Below, in pieces: positions 1 through 6,342 of a stretch of DNA of 8,319 bases. Within the stretch, counting starts at the first letter, position 1. Every line of letters begins with the position of its first letter. This DNA comes from Candidatus Hydrogenedentota bacterium (GTDB lineage Bacteria; Hydrogenedentota; Hydrogenedentia; Hydrogenedentales; SLHB01), in contig JAKJDA010000048.1 of NCBI GenBank assembly GCA_022706165.1, forward strand, positions 4,058 through 12,376. Reading direction: 5' to 3'. The notes below the pieces were generated by a model. That model searched no databases, was not told the origin of the DNA, and was given only the letters and a program-made list of their open reading frames with translations. Both the position numbers and the translations under genes were made by a program.

Positions 1-474
1 CAGGCGATCGAGGAATTGATCGATTTGCAGATATCCATGGGCGCGGCGGCGCTGAACATCATTCCTGATCGCAATTGGAACCTGAAAGACCCGGAGCAAA
101 AAAAGCGCAAGGTCGCCGAGTTGCATCGCATCGTCGAGGTGTCGAGGCGGCGCCATTTGCCCATTATCGTCGGTACCGAGATGAATGCTCCGGGGCAGCG
201 GTTTGTCGACGATTTCGACGCGCCCGAACTCGCGCCTCTTGCGCCGGCGTTTCTGGAAGGGGCGTGGATTCTGCATGCACACACCGTGTTGCAGCGACTC
301 GCCGGCATGGGCTATGTCAGCGCGTGGGCGGAGGATCATCTTCCTGATCGCGCGGCTCGAAACGCCTTCTTTTCCGGCTTGGGCGAACGTCTGCCCGCCG
401 GTCTTGTGCGGCTTGATACGCCGCTTTCTGCAGCGAGTTCGCCGGAGGACGTATGTACGGCGCTGCTGGGTTGA
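1..474 (+). CDS. C-terminal part of an unrecognised, possibly PHP/TIM-barrel-like metal hydrolase (5' truncated)
   Basis: The reading frame is open from the first base to a TGA at 472-474, giving 157 residues. The true start lies upstream of the window; the in-frame TTG at 16 is not convincing as a start because coding continues before it. Visible segments are a strand-like stretch reading ALNIIPDRNWN, a charged helix (DPEQKKRKVAELHRIVEVSRRR), and then a strand ending in LPIIVGTEMN followed by GQRFVDDFDAPEL and ILHAHTVLQRLAGMGY. The alternation of helix and hydrophobic strand, with polar Glu, Asn and His at strand ends, resembles the last units of a PHP or amidohydrolase barrel. That assignment is inference from pattern only. 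The catalytic N-terminal half is missing, so no reaction can be named. The next gene on the strand starts 99 bp later with a possible terminator between, so it is probably not tightly co-transcribed. Confidence 0.6.
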   Translation, partial: QAIEELIDLQISMGAAALNIIPDRNWNLKDPEQKKRKVAELHRIVEVSRRRHLPIIVGTEMNAPGQRFVDDFDAPELAPLAPAFLEGAWILHAHTVLQRLAGMGYVSAWAEDHLPDRAARNAFFSGLGERLPAGLVRLDTPLSAASSPEDVCTALLG

Positions 475-494
475 ATAGGATGTTTGCCGAAGCC

Positions 495-520
495 GCGCGT
501 CTGTTGCGACAATGACGCGC
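495..520 (+). terminator. Weak hairpin, possible terminator after the first gene
   Basis: GCGCGTC (495-501) and GACGCGC (514-520) form a perfect 7-bp GC-rich stem; an inner TTG/CAA pair can extend it after a small internal loop. It begins 20 bases after the stop of the upstream gene. It is followed only by TTTCGGCGTTT rather than a clean T tract, so it would be a poor intrinsic terminator and may be a chance or leader structure. Confidence 0.3.
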
Positions 521-573
521 TTTCGGCGTTTGACGACACGCAGTATCATCGATGCAGGCGGGAGTGTTTCGGA

Positions 574-1647
574 ATGAACAAATGCATGTGGGGGAAAACG
601 ACTGTTTGGGCGGGGGCGGCGTGGGCCCTCGTGGCGCTGGCGGGCTGCGGTCTTGTCACGGAAAAAGACTTGATCAAGGTGGCTAAGATTGGCGATCGCT
701 ATATCACGCGAGGCGATCTTTCGCAGTATCTGCGCCTTTTGCCCGACGATCAGCGCCCCAAAATTTCCACGCGCGGCGATTTGGGGCATGCGCTGCGGAT
801 GATGGTGGATGCCCGGCTGAAAGAGGATTTAGCCATTCAACTGGAAAAAGAGGGCAAGATACATGTCTCGCTCGAAGCCGCCGCGGAACGGTTCTATCAG
901 CGCTATCCCGAACTGCGCGTTCAAATCGGAAACCCGCAGGATTTCAACCTGACCGAAGACCAGCTCAAAGCGATAGAGGCCGAGAAGCAGGCGGGGATTG
1001 ATCGGATGCAGCGGCTGATGCTCGCCGATGCGGCAATATCCTATCTGGCGCGCGAAGGCCTTCAGGACGGCCAGTTCGTCCCCACAAAGGAGGAGTTCGA
1101 GCAGGCATACGAATTCCGCAAGGGCGAACTCCGCACTTTCGAGCGCGTCGCGTTCGTCGGTTTAGGCTTCCCCGCATCCTCTCCAGAAGCGCGCGGCGCC
1201 GCCGCCCAGGCCAAGCAACGGCTCGACCAGCAGGAGTCGATCGAAACGATTATCGACGAGTACGCCCGAAAAGGATTGGCGTTCCCGATGAATTCGGAGA
1301 TCGAGAACAATCCATCCGTCGAGCGATTCAAGGGCTTCTGGCAGCAAGCCACCGGGGCCAAGCCGGGCGATGTGGTAGGGCCGGTGTACGTGACGGGCAT
1401 GCAAGCCATCGCGACGGACGCTTCAGGGAAACAGGTTTCGCACACATTGCCGGAGTCGTATCTTGTCGCCATCATCGTAGAAAGCTATCCGGAGCGCGAC
1501 AAGACCCTTGAAGAGGCGCAGCGAGACTTGCTGCCGGACATCGTGCTGCCGAAGGTGATGAAACGCTTGTACGAGGAGAAGCGCGTCGAGTTTTACGAGA
1601 ACAAGCTTCCGGACCCCGCATTCTACGGCAAGCCGGGCGGCGGGTGA
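574..1647 (+). CDS. SurA/PpiC-like peptidyl-prolyl isomerase-family lipoprotein
   Basis: A 357-residue protein. I chose ATG 574 over the upstream in-frame TTG 484 because GGAG lies at 561-564 with 9-nt spacing and the protein then begins with a proper lipoprotein signal: MNKCMWGK, a hydrophobic stretch, and lipobox LAGC with Cys25. Glycine follows the cysteine, so no Asp+2 retention signal is present and an outer-membrane, periplasm-facing location is plausible. Residues about 30-160 look like the helical SurA N-terminal chaperone domain, with the IGDRYITRGDL opening typical of that family. Residues about 162-300 resemble a parvulin domain: a helix (TKEEFEQAYEFRKGEL), a strand, and GAKPGDVVGPVYVTGMQAI matching the family's 'G.vs.pv.t..G' end. 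The GGDLG motif and a clear catalytic histidine pattern are not visible, so it may act as a chaperone rather than an active isomerase. A charged tail ends in PGGG. Confidence 0.8.
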   Translation: MNKCMWGKTTVWAGAAWALVALAGCGLVTEKDLIKVAKIGDRYITRGDLSQYLRLLPDDQRPKISTRGDLGHALRMMVDARLKEDLAIQLEKEGKIHVSLEAAAERFYQRYPELRVQIGNPQDFNLTEDQLKAIEAEKQAGIDRMQRLMLADAAISYLAREGLQDGQFVPTKEEFEQAYEFRKGELRTFERVAFVGLGFPASSPEARGAAAQAKQRLDQQESIETIIDEYARKGLAFPMNSEIENNPSVERFKGFWQQATGAKPGDVVGPVYVTGMQAIATDASGKQVSHTLPESYLVAIIVESYPERDKTLEEAQRDLLPDIVLPKVMKRLYEEKRVEFYENKLPDPAFYGKPGGG

Positions 1648-1652
1648 GAAAG

Positions 1653-1727
1653 TGGCGCCCCGAACGGGAATCGAACCCATGTCTAAGCCTTAGGAGGGCC
1701 TCGTTCTATCCACTGAACTATCGGGGC
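1653..1727 (-). tRNA. tRNA-Arg (anticodon CCU), CCA encoded
   Basis: Read on the minus strand this folds as a full cloverleaf. The acceptor GCCCCGA pairs with TCGGGGC. The D stem GTTC/GAAC encloses an 8-nt loop. The anticodon stem AGGCC/GGCTT, with one G-U pair, encloses CTCCTAA, giving anticodon CCU, which reads the arginine codon AGG. The T arm is ATGGG/CCCGT around TTCGATT. The variable region is four bases (AGAC). Discriminator G at 1656 is followed by an encoded CCA at 1655-1653. The mature 3' end lies five bases from the stop codon of the convergent lipoprotein gene, and the 5' end is 48 bases downstream of the htpG stop on the same strand. AGG is a rare arginine codon in the genes here, which use mostly CGN, so this is a minor isoacceptor. 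Confidence 0.96.
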
Positions 1728-1737
1728 GCACGCGTGG

Positions 1738-1767
1738 AGTGTACGTCAAAAACGCCAAGCGGGGCAA
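1738..1767 (-). promoter_or_regulatory. Possible sigma-70-type promoter for the tRNA-Arg gene
   Basis: On the minus strand TTGCCC (1767-1762) and TACACT (1743-1738) are separated by 18 bases, each matching the consensus at four of six positions. The -10 ends 10 bases before the tRNA 5' end, leaving a leader of only a few bases. The spacer carries a T5 run just after a weak GCC/GGC hairpin that might also help end htpG transcripts. The short gap could equally mean that the tRNA is read through from htpG. Confidence 0.3.
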
Positions 1768-1775
1768 GGGGCTTC

Positions 1776-3677
1776 TTAGACATTCACCATCATATCGGCG
1801 ACGAGTTTCGCGAATCGGCTTGGGTTGGGCGGAATGGCGCCTTCGGCGAGAAGAGCCTGCCCGTACAGAAGCTCGGCATAGTCGGCCAGCCGATCGGCGT
1901 CGGTCTCTTGTTCGTGCAGCGCCCGCAGCTTGGGCAACACGGGATGGCCGGGATTCAGTTCGAGGATGCGTTTTGTTCCCGGCACGGATTGGTTCGCGGC
2001 GCGCAAGATTTGTTCTAATTGTGGACTGAGGTCTCCTTCGCCGGTGACGAGGCACGCGGCGGATGTCGTCAGGCGCCCACTGAGCCGCACGTCCTTTACG
2101 TGATCTTTGAGGGCTTCTTTCAGCGCGTCGAGCAATGCGCCGTAGGATTGTTCGGTTTCTTTGCGCGTTTCTTCGGCGGCTTTGCGCTCGTCTTCGCTGC
2201 CGAGTTCAACGGCCCCCCGCCCAATGGATTTCAGGGATTTCCCCTTGTACTCGGAAGCCGACTGAACCCATATTTCGTCGACCGGATCGGAGAGCAGCAG
2301 CACTTCGTAGCCTTTGTCGCGGAATGCCTCGATATGCGGCGAGTTCTCAAGAGCGCTCTGCGATTCGCCGGTGATGTAATAGATGGCGTCTTGGTCGGAT
2401 TTCATGCGGGAGACATAGTCTTCCAGCGAGGTTAGGGGCGCATCGGCGAACGTCGAGGCGCACAGCAAGAGATCGAGCAGCGCCTCGCGGTGTTCGCGGT
2501 CTTGATATAGGCCTTCCTTGAGCACGCGCCCGAACTGTTCCCAGAACTTCTGATATTTGCCGGGATCATTGGCGCGCACCTGCGTGAGCGTGTCCAAAAT
2601 TTTACTTGTGATGCCTTTGCGCATGCGTTGAATTTGGCGGTCTTGCTGCAGCATTTCGCGCGAGATGTTCAGCGAGAGGTCTTCCGAGTCCACCACGCCG
2701 CGCACGAAGCGCAGGTATTCGGGGAGCAGCGCCTTGCAGTCGTCCATGATGAATACGCGTTTGACGTACAGGTGGATGCCCCGATGCCCGTCGCGGAAAA
2801 AGAGGTCGAACGGCGCTTTCGAGGGGACAAACAGGAGCATCTGGTATTCGAGCGTTCCCTCGATCCGGGCGCGAATGATCTCGATCGGCTCGTTCCAATC
2901 GTGCGCGATATGCTTATAAAACTCCTTGTATTCGTCTTGCGACACCTCGTCCTTGGGGCGCAGCCAGATCGCCTTCATCGAATTCAGCGTGTCGAGTTCC
3001 GGCTCCTGTCCTTCCTTCTTCTCGGCGTGCATGCGAATGGGATATGCGACAAAATCCGAATAGGTTTTCACGATCCGCCGGATCGTATGCGGATCGGCGT
3101 AATCATGCAGTCCGTCCTCGAGGTCAGTTGATTTCAGATGCAGCGTGATATCCGTTCCCACCTCGTCCTTGTCGACGGTTTCAACGGCGTATGTGCCTTC
3201 GCCGGAAGATTCCCAGCGCGTTGCGGCCGTTTCGCCGGCACGGCGCGTTACCAGCGTCACGTTGTCCGCGACCATGAAGGCGGAGTAAAAGCCAACGCCG
3301 AACTGGCCGATTAGTTCCGGGGGCAGCACGGCGTCTTTTGTCTGGCGCAGGCGTTTTAAATACTCCTGAGTTCCGGATTTCGCGATAGTGCCGATGAGGT
3401 TGATCACTTCTTCTCGGGACATGCCGATGCCGTTGTCGCGAACGGTCAACGTGCGCGCGTCCTGGTTGACGTCAATGAAGATATGCAGTTCGGTTCCCGC
3501 GTCGAGCCATTCGGGCTTCGAAACTGCTTCAAAGCGGCGGCGGTCCAACGCATCCGACGCATTCGAAATAAGTTCGCGCAGAAATATGTCCTTGTTGGAG
3601 TAGATCGAGTGGACCATAAGGTCCAGCACCTGTTGAGCCTCCGCTTGAAAAACGCGAATTTCCTTATCTTGCGACAT
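1776..3677 (-). CDS. htpG: Molecular chaperone HtpG (Hsp90)
   Basis: A complete 633-residue bacterial Hsp90, close to the usual length of about 620-640. It is an ATP-driven cytosolic chaperone dimer that remodels client proteins, often with DnaK. The N-terminal GHKL ATPase domain has ELISNASDALD (Glu35 and Asn39 for ATP hydrolysis and Mg binding), DNGIGM at 81-86, and the lid motif GQFGVGFYSAFMVAD at 124-138. The middle domain carries IWLRPKDEVSQDEYKEFYKH, YVKRVFIMDDC and SLNISREMLQQ, which includes the arginine that contacts ATP gamma-phosphate in this family. The C-terminal dimerisation domain contains VRLSGRLTTSAACLV and ends in MMVNV, with no MEEVD tail, as expected for bacteria. The ATG at 3677 has GAGGA at 3689-3685 with 7-nt spacing. 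A good sigma-70-like promoter lies upstream. I see no frameshift or missing catalytic residue. Confidence 0.98.
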   Translation of the reverse strand: MSQDKEIRVFQAEAQQVLDLMVHSIYSNKDIFLRELISNASDALDRRRFEAVSKPEWLDAGTELHIFIDVNQDARTLTVRDNGIGMSREEVINLIGTIAKSGTQEYLKRLRQTKDAVLPPELIGQFGVGFYSAFMVADNVTLVTRRAGETAATRWESSGEGTYAVETVDKDEVGTDITLHLKSTDLEDGLHDYADPHTIRRIVKTYSDFVAYPIRMHAEKKEGQEPELDTLNSMKAIWLRPKDEVSQDEYKEFYKHIAHDWNEPIEIIRARIEGTLEYQMLLFVPSKAPFDLFFRDGHRGIHLYVKRVFIMDDCKALLPEYLRFVRGVVDSEDLSLNISREMLQQDRQIQRMRKGITSKILDTLTQVRANDPGKYQKFWEQFGRVLKEGLYQDREHREALLDLLLCASTFADAPLTSLEDYVSRMKSDQDAIYYITGESQSALENSPHIEAFRDKGYEVLLLSDPVDEIWVQSASEYKGKSLKSIGRGAVELGSEDERKAAEETRKETEQSYGALLDALKEALKDHVKDVRLSGRLTTSAACLVTGEGDLSPQLEQILRAANQSVPGTKRILELNPGHPVLPKLRALHEQETDADRLADYAELLYGQALLAEGAIPPNPSRFAKLVADMMVNV

Positions 3678-3684
3678 GTTTGCG

Positions 3685-3689
3685 TCCTC
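3685..3689 (-). promoter_or_regulatory. Ribosome binding site of htpG
   Basis: GAGGA on the minus strand, seven bases before the ATG at 3677. It supports this start over any upstream alternative. Confidence 0.7.
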
Positions 3690-3744
3690 GGGTTGTCGTA
3701 CATTTCATGCGGCAGGCGGCTGGCGCGCAACGCGTGCCGAAACC

Positions 3745-3762
3745 GCGCTCCAAAGGGCGCTC
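3745..3762 (-). repeat. Direct repeat GAGCGC-N6-GAGCGC at the predicted htpG start site
   Basis: On the minus strand two identical GAGCGC hexamers (3762-3757 and 3750-3745) are spaced with a 12-bp period, about one helical turn. The first abuts the -10 box of the htpG promoter, so the pair covers the predicted transcription start. Tandem half-sites of this spacing are what a dimeric regulator would recognise, so it is a candidate operator. Chance is quite possible for six-base GC-rich repeats. Confidence 0.35.
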
Positions 3763-3792
3763 ATGATAGATCAAAGCGCGGTCGTCTGTCCA
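3763..3792 (-). promoter_or_regulatory. Sigma-70-like promoter of htpG
   Basis: On the minus strand TGGACA (3792-3787) and TATCAT (3768-3763) each match the consensus at five of six positions, with an 18-bp spacer. A T6 run (top-strand A6 at 3792-3797) sits directly upstream and could act as an UP-like element. Transcription would start near 3756, giving a 5' leader of about 80 bases. I see no CIRCE inverted repeat. Confidence 0.6.
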
Positions 3793-3804
3793 AAAAAGAT
3801 TCGT

Positions 3805-3834
3805 TTGAAAGCGCCTGGCTTCGGGTCCTATACT
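3805..3834 (+). promoter_or_regulatory. Sigma-70-like promoter of the rightward operon
   Basis: TTGAAA (3805-3810) and TATACT (3829-3834) are separated by 18 bases, matching consensus at five and four of six positions. Transcription would start near 3841, about 47 bases before the ATG at 3888. Its -35 box is only 12 bases from the -35 box of the divergent htpG promoter, so the two polymerase sites are back to back and could influence each other. Confidence 0.6.
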
Positions 3835-3887
3835 CGCGCGACACAGGACGGTCTGTATCGTGCGGTTGCAATCAGGGGAGGCGTTGT

Positions 3888-4880
3888 ATGAGCGGAGTCG
3901 CAGCGGAGGCGGGGCGCATTCCGACGCTCCATGTCGTGGGAGATTCGATTCCCCAGGCGTATTTCCGGGCCATCAAGGCGGTGTGGGAAAATGGTTTGCC
4001 CATCCGTACGGAGTACGATCGCAAGGATGCATCGGGCCAGTGCATCGATCCGCCGAGCCGGGATGCGCGTGTTCTGATCGAAGTGAAGGATCCCTTTGCG
4101 CAGCCGCGTTTTCCGCCCATTTCCTTCTGCGAGATCGGCACGTACATTGCCGAAATCATGGGCGTCAAGGATTACCGCGTCGTGCCCTTCGATAAACTCA
4201 AAGAAGCGGTGCATGGCGAGCTTTCGGCGCAGGAGTGGCCGTATACCTATCACCAACGTCTTTTCGCGCATCCCGATGCGGACGGATCGGTTGTCGATCA
4301 GATCGCTGTCGCTATTGATCGTATCGTGCGCACGCCGCATACGCGCCGCGCCGTCGCGACAACGTCCGTGCCGAATATTGATCCGTTCCTCACCGAGGAT
4401 ATCCCCTGTTTGCGGGAAGTTCAGCTCCGTTGTCCCGAGGACGCCGACGGAAATCTTGTGTTGAACATGAACACCCTGTGGCGATCACGCGATCTCTATA
4501 AGGCGTGGGGCGATAATCTGATCGCGATCACGTTCTTGCAAGGCGTGCTGGCCAAGCGGATCGCCGAGCAGTCTGGCCGCACGACGCGCGTGGGCAGTTA
4601 CGCCGATTACAGTTGTTCGCTGCATATTTATGGCCAGGATTTTGGCGCGGTCGGCGGCGACACGGAACGCGGCTTGCAGAGTTTCTTCGACACGTTTGAC
4701 GAGGAAACCTTCATCGCCCGATCGCTGTCCAGCGAAATCGCCCTCGACATGCTGGTGCTGCCGCAACTGCGCGATCTGTTGTCTGATCGCCAGATCGAGC
4801 AATGGAAGTTTCCGGATGCGTCGGTAAAGCTGATCGCGTCTTTGATCAACGATCTGGAGAGCGGCGTCTACTCGGCGTGA
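3888..4880 (+). CDS. Thymidylate-synthase-fold protein (divergent ThyA superfamily)
   Basis: A 330-residue protein. ATG 3888 is preceded by AGGGGAGG (3874-3881) with near-ideal spacing and lies downstream of a good promoter; longer in-frame starts would overlap htpG. Motifs follow E. coli ThyA order. TRRAV (Arg153, Arg154) matches the phosphate-binding Arg126'/127' pair. IPCL (Cys174) matches the Cys146 nucleophile, with the usual PCH changed to PCL. LWRSRDLYKAWGDN (Arg199, Ser200, Asp202, Asn210) matches Arg166, Ser167, Asp169 and Asn177 with identical 11-residue spacing from Arg to Asn. SLHIYGQ (His246, Tyr248) matches His207/Tyr209. Retained Asn210 favours a uracil rather than a cytosine nucleotide. 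The EWPYTYHQRL segment replaces the canonical GPVYGxQWR, and the C-terminus ends ESGVYSA without the APVAI-like folate-closing tail. Folate-dependent dTMP synthesis is therefore not assured. It could instead be an archaeal-type synthase or a pyrimidine hydroxymethylase relative. It is first of three co-directional genes. Confidence 0.8.
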   Translation: MSGVAAEAGRIPTLHVVGDSIPQAYFRAIKAVWENGLPIRTEYDRKDASGQCIDPPSRDARVLIEVKDPFAQPRFPPISFCEIGTYIAEIMGVKDYRVVPFDKLKEAVHGELSAQEWPYTYHQRLFAHPDADGSVVDQIAVAIDRIVRTPHTRRAVATTSVPNIDPFLTEDIPCLREVQLRCPEDADGNLVLNMNTLWRSRDLYKAWGDNLIAITFLQGVLAKRIAEQSGRTTRVGSYADYSCSLHIYGQDFGAVGGDTERGLQSFFDTFDEETFIARSLSSEIALDMLVLPQLRDLLSDRQIEQWKFPDASVKLIASLINDLESGVYSA

Positions 4881-4916
4881 AAGCGCGTGCCCGCGGGAGA
4901 AGATGCCGGTAAACGC

Positions 4917-4922
4917 AGGGGG
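4917..4922 (+). promoter_or_regulatory. Ribosome binding site that decides the start of the glutamine synthetase-like gene
   Basis: AGGGGG lies seven bases before ATG 4930, a normal spacing. The alternative in-frame ATG at 4903 has GGGAG only three bases away, too close for efficient initiation. This favours the shorter protein beginning MNERQ. Confidence 0.55.
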
Positions 4923-4929
4923 CCTGGGG

Positions 4930-6300
4930 ATGAATGAGCGTCAGTCCGCAACGGCGATCCTTTCTGAGTTGGCCCAATCCGCCGCGGATCGGGTGAAGGT
5001 GGCCGTCTGTGACATCGATGGGGTGTTGCGCGGAAAATCGTTGGACAAAGATTATTTTCTGACTTCGGCCGTGCGTGGTTTTGGTTTTTGTGACGTTGTT
5101 TTTGGATGGGACAGCAGCGATGCGTGTTATGATAACGTAGCCTACACCGGCTGGCATACGGGCTACCCGGATGCCAGCGCCCGCGTCGATCTCGCCACGC
5201 ATCGCCGCATTCCGTGGGAAGACAACCAGGATTTTTTCCTATGCGACTTCGAGGATGCGAAAGGCAGGCCGCTGGGCGTGTGCCCGCGCCAGCTTCTCAA
5301 GGGCGTGGAAAGCCGCCTGCGTGATGCGGGTTTTGCATCAAAGGTCGGTTTCGAGTTCGAGTGGTTCAACTTTAGGGAAACCCCTCAGGGTCTTGCCGAA
5401 AAACGCTATCAGGGGCTGACTCCGCTGACCCCGGGGATGTTCGGCTATTCGATCCTGCGCGCGGGACAAAACAGCGATTATTTCTCGGCGCTGACGAGCG
5501 ATCTCAAAGGCTTTGACGTGCCGCTGGAAGGCATTCATACCGAAACAGGGCCCGGCACGTACGAGGCTGCGATTCGTTGCGCCGACGGACTCGAAGCTGC
5601 CGATCGCGCCGTATTGTTCAAGACGGCGGTGAAACAGATTGCGCATCGTTTCGGCATTGTTGCGAGCTTTATGGCGCGATGGAACAAGGCTTTGCCAGGA
5701 TGCGGCGGCCATATCCACGAGAGCCTGATCGATCTCAAGACCGGCGAGAGCGCATTTCATGATCCCGCCGCGCCCGGTTCCATGACGCCGGCGTTCGAGA
5801 GTTTTCTCGCGGGGCAGATGCACTGCCTGCCAGAATTGCTTCCGCTTTTCGCGCCAACGGTCAATAGCTACAAGCGACTTGTCAAAGGCTATTGGGCTCC
5901 GACCTCGGTCACGTGGGGGCACGATAACCGGACGGTCTGCTTTCGCGTGATTTTCGGAAGCGCCGCAAGCGCGCGTCTTGAATGCCGTGTGGGCGGAGCA
6001 GATCTGAACCCATATCTCGCGCTTGCCGCTTCATTGGCGAGTGGCCTGTATGGCATTGAGAACAAAATGAAGCTCACGGCGCCGCAGGTTTCCGGAAATG
6101 GCTACGAGCACGATGCGGCCGTGGCGTTGCCGCGCGATCTCGGTCAAGCCGCCGAGGCGCTGGCGAATTCGAAGATCGCGCGCACCTTGTTGGGCGATGC
6201 GTTTGTCGAGCACTTCGTCAACACGCGACTCTGGGAGTGGCGGCAATATCAAACCGCCGTCACGGATTGGGAACTCGAACGCTATTTCGAGATTATTTGA
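4930..6300 (+). CDS. Glutamine synthetase family protein (probable gamma-glutamyl-amine ligase)
   Basis: A 456-residue protein from ATG 4930 (465 from ATG 4903). The family joins glutamate to ammonia or an amine at the cost of ATP. The beta-grasp N-domain opens with VKVAVCDIDGVLRGK at 22-36. The catalytic domain has GFEFEW (Glu142, Glu144, metal), TETGPGTYE at 204-212, LPGCGGHIHESL at 255-266 with metal ligand His261, NSYKRL at 312-317, DNRT at 332-335 and RLECRVGGADLNPYLA at 349-364 with Glu351. No active-site residue appears lost. The ALPGCGGHIH version, in place of the GSGMHVHQS of assimilatory enzymes, and the absence of a Tyr397-type adenylylation segment that I can recognise point to the PuuA/IpuC/lengsin-like side of the family. 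Those enzymes act on polyamines, ethanolamine, alaninol or alkylamines. The gap to the upstream gene is 49 bp and to the downstream dehydrogenase 42 bp, consistent with one operon. The substrate cannot be read from sequence. Confidence 0.9.
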   Translation: MNERQSATAILSELAQSAADRVKVAVCDIDGVLRGKSLDKDYFLTSAVRGFGFCDVVFGWDSSDACYDNVAYTGWHTGYPDASARVDLATHRRIPWEDNQDFFLCDFEDAKGRPLGVCPRQLLKGVESRLRDAGFASKVGFEFEWFNFRETPQGLAEKRYQGLTPLTPGMFGYSILRAGQNSDYFSALTSDLKGFDVPLEGIHTETGPGTYEAAIRCADGLEAADRAVLFKTAVKQIAHRFGIVASFMARWNKALPGCGGHIHESLIDLKTGESAFHDPAAPGSMTPAFESFLAGQMHCLPELLPLFAPTVNSYKRLVKGYWAPTSVTWGHDNRTVCFRVIFGSAASARLECRVGGADLNPYLALAASLASGLYGIENKMKLTAPQVSGNGYEHDAAVALPRDLGQAAEALANSKIARTLLGDAFVEHFVNTRLWEWRQYQTAVTDWELERYFEII

Positions 6301-6342
6301 CGTTCTGCAGAAACCGCGGAATAGAACAGGAGTGGACGTGTC

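Noticed and set aside
530..549. TTGACG and TATCAT boxes upstream of the lipoprotein gene
   Set aside because: The spacer is only 8 bases, so they cannot form one sigma-70 promoter. Pairing TATCAT with TTTCGG (17-bp spacer) leaves too weak a -35 to report as a feature.
484..573. N-terminal extension of the lipoprotein from TTG 484
   Set aside because: It would bury the lipoprotein signal peptide 30 residues inside the protein. ATG 574 has a GGAG site and gives a standard lipobox, and the extension overlaps the hairpin at 495-520.
2019..3131. Open frames on the plus strand opposite htpG (138, 167 and 84 residues)
   Set aside because: They are mirror images of htpG codon structure in a GC-rich gene, with no RBS or recognisable domain.
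3678..3800. CIRCE heat-shock element or sigma-32 promoter for htpG
   Set aside because: No TTAGCACTC/GAGTGCTAA inverted repeat and no CTTGAA/CCCCAT-like pair is visible; a sigma-70-like promoter explains the region better.
3483..3887. Long upstream extension of the TS-like frame
   Set aside because: It runs antisense into htpG and through both promoters. The ATG at 3888 has a strong RBS and starts just before the homologous region.
4890..4897. CCCGCGGG palindrome between the TS-like gene and the ligase gene
   Set aside because: It is a loopless 8-base GC palindrome without a T tract, so it does not support a terminator splitting the operon.
6303..6312. Perfect palindrome TTCTGCAGAA between the ligase and the alcohol dehydrogenase
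   Set aside because: A single 10-base palindrome with no loop is too short for a terminator, and there is no second copy to suggest an operator.
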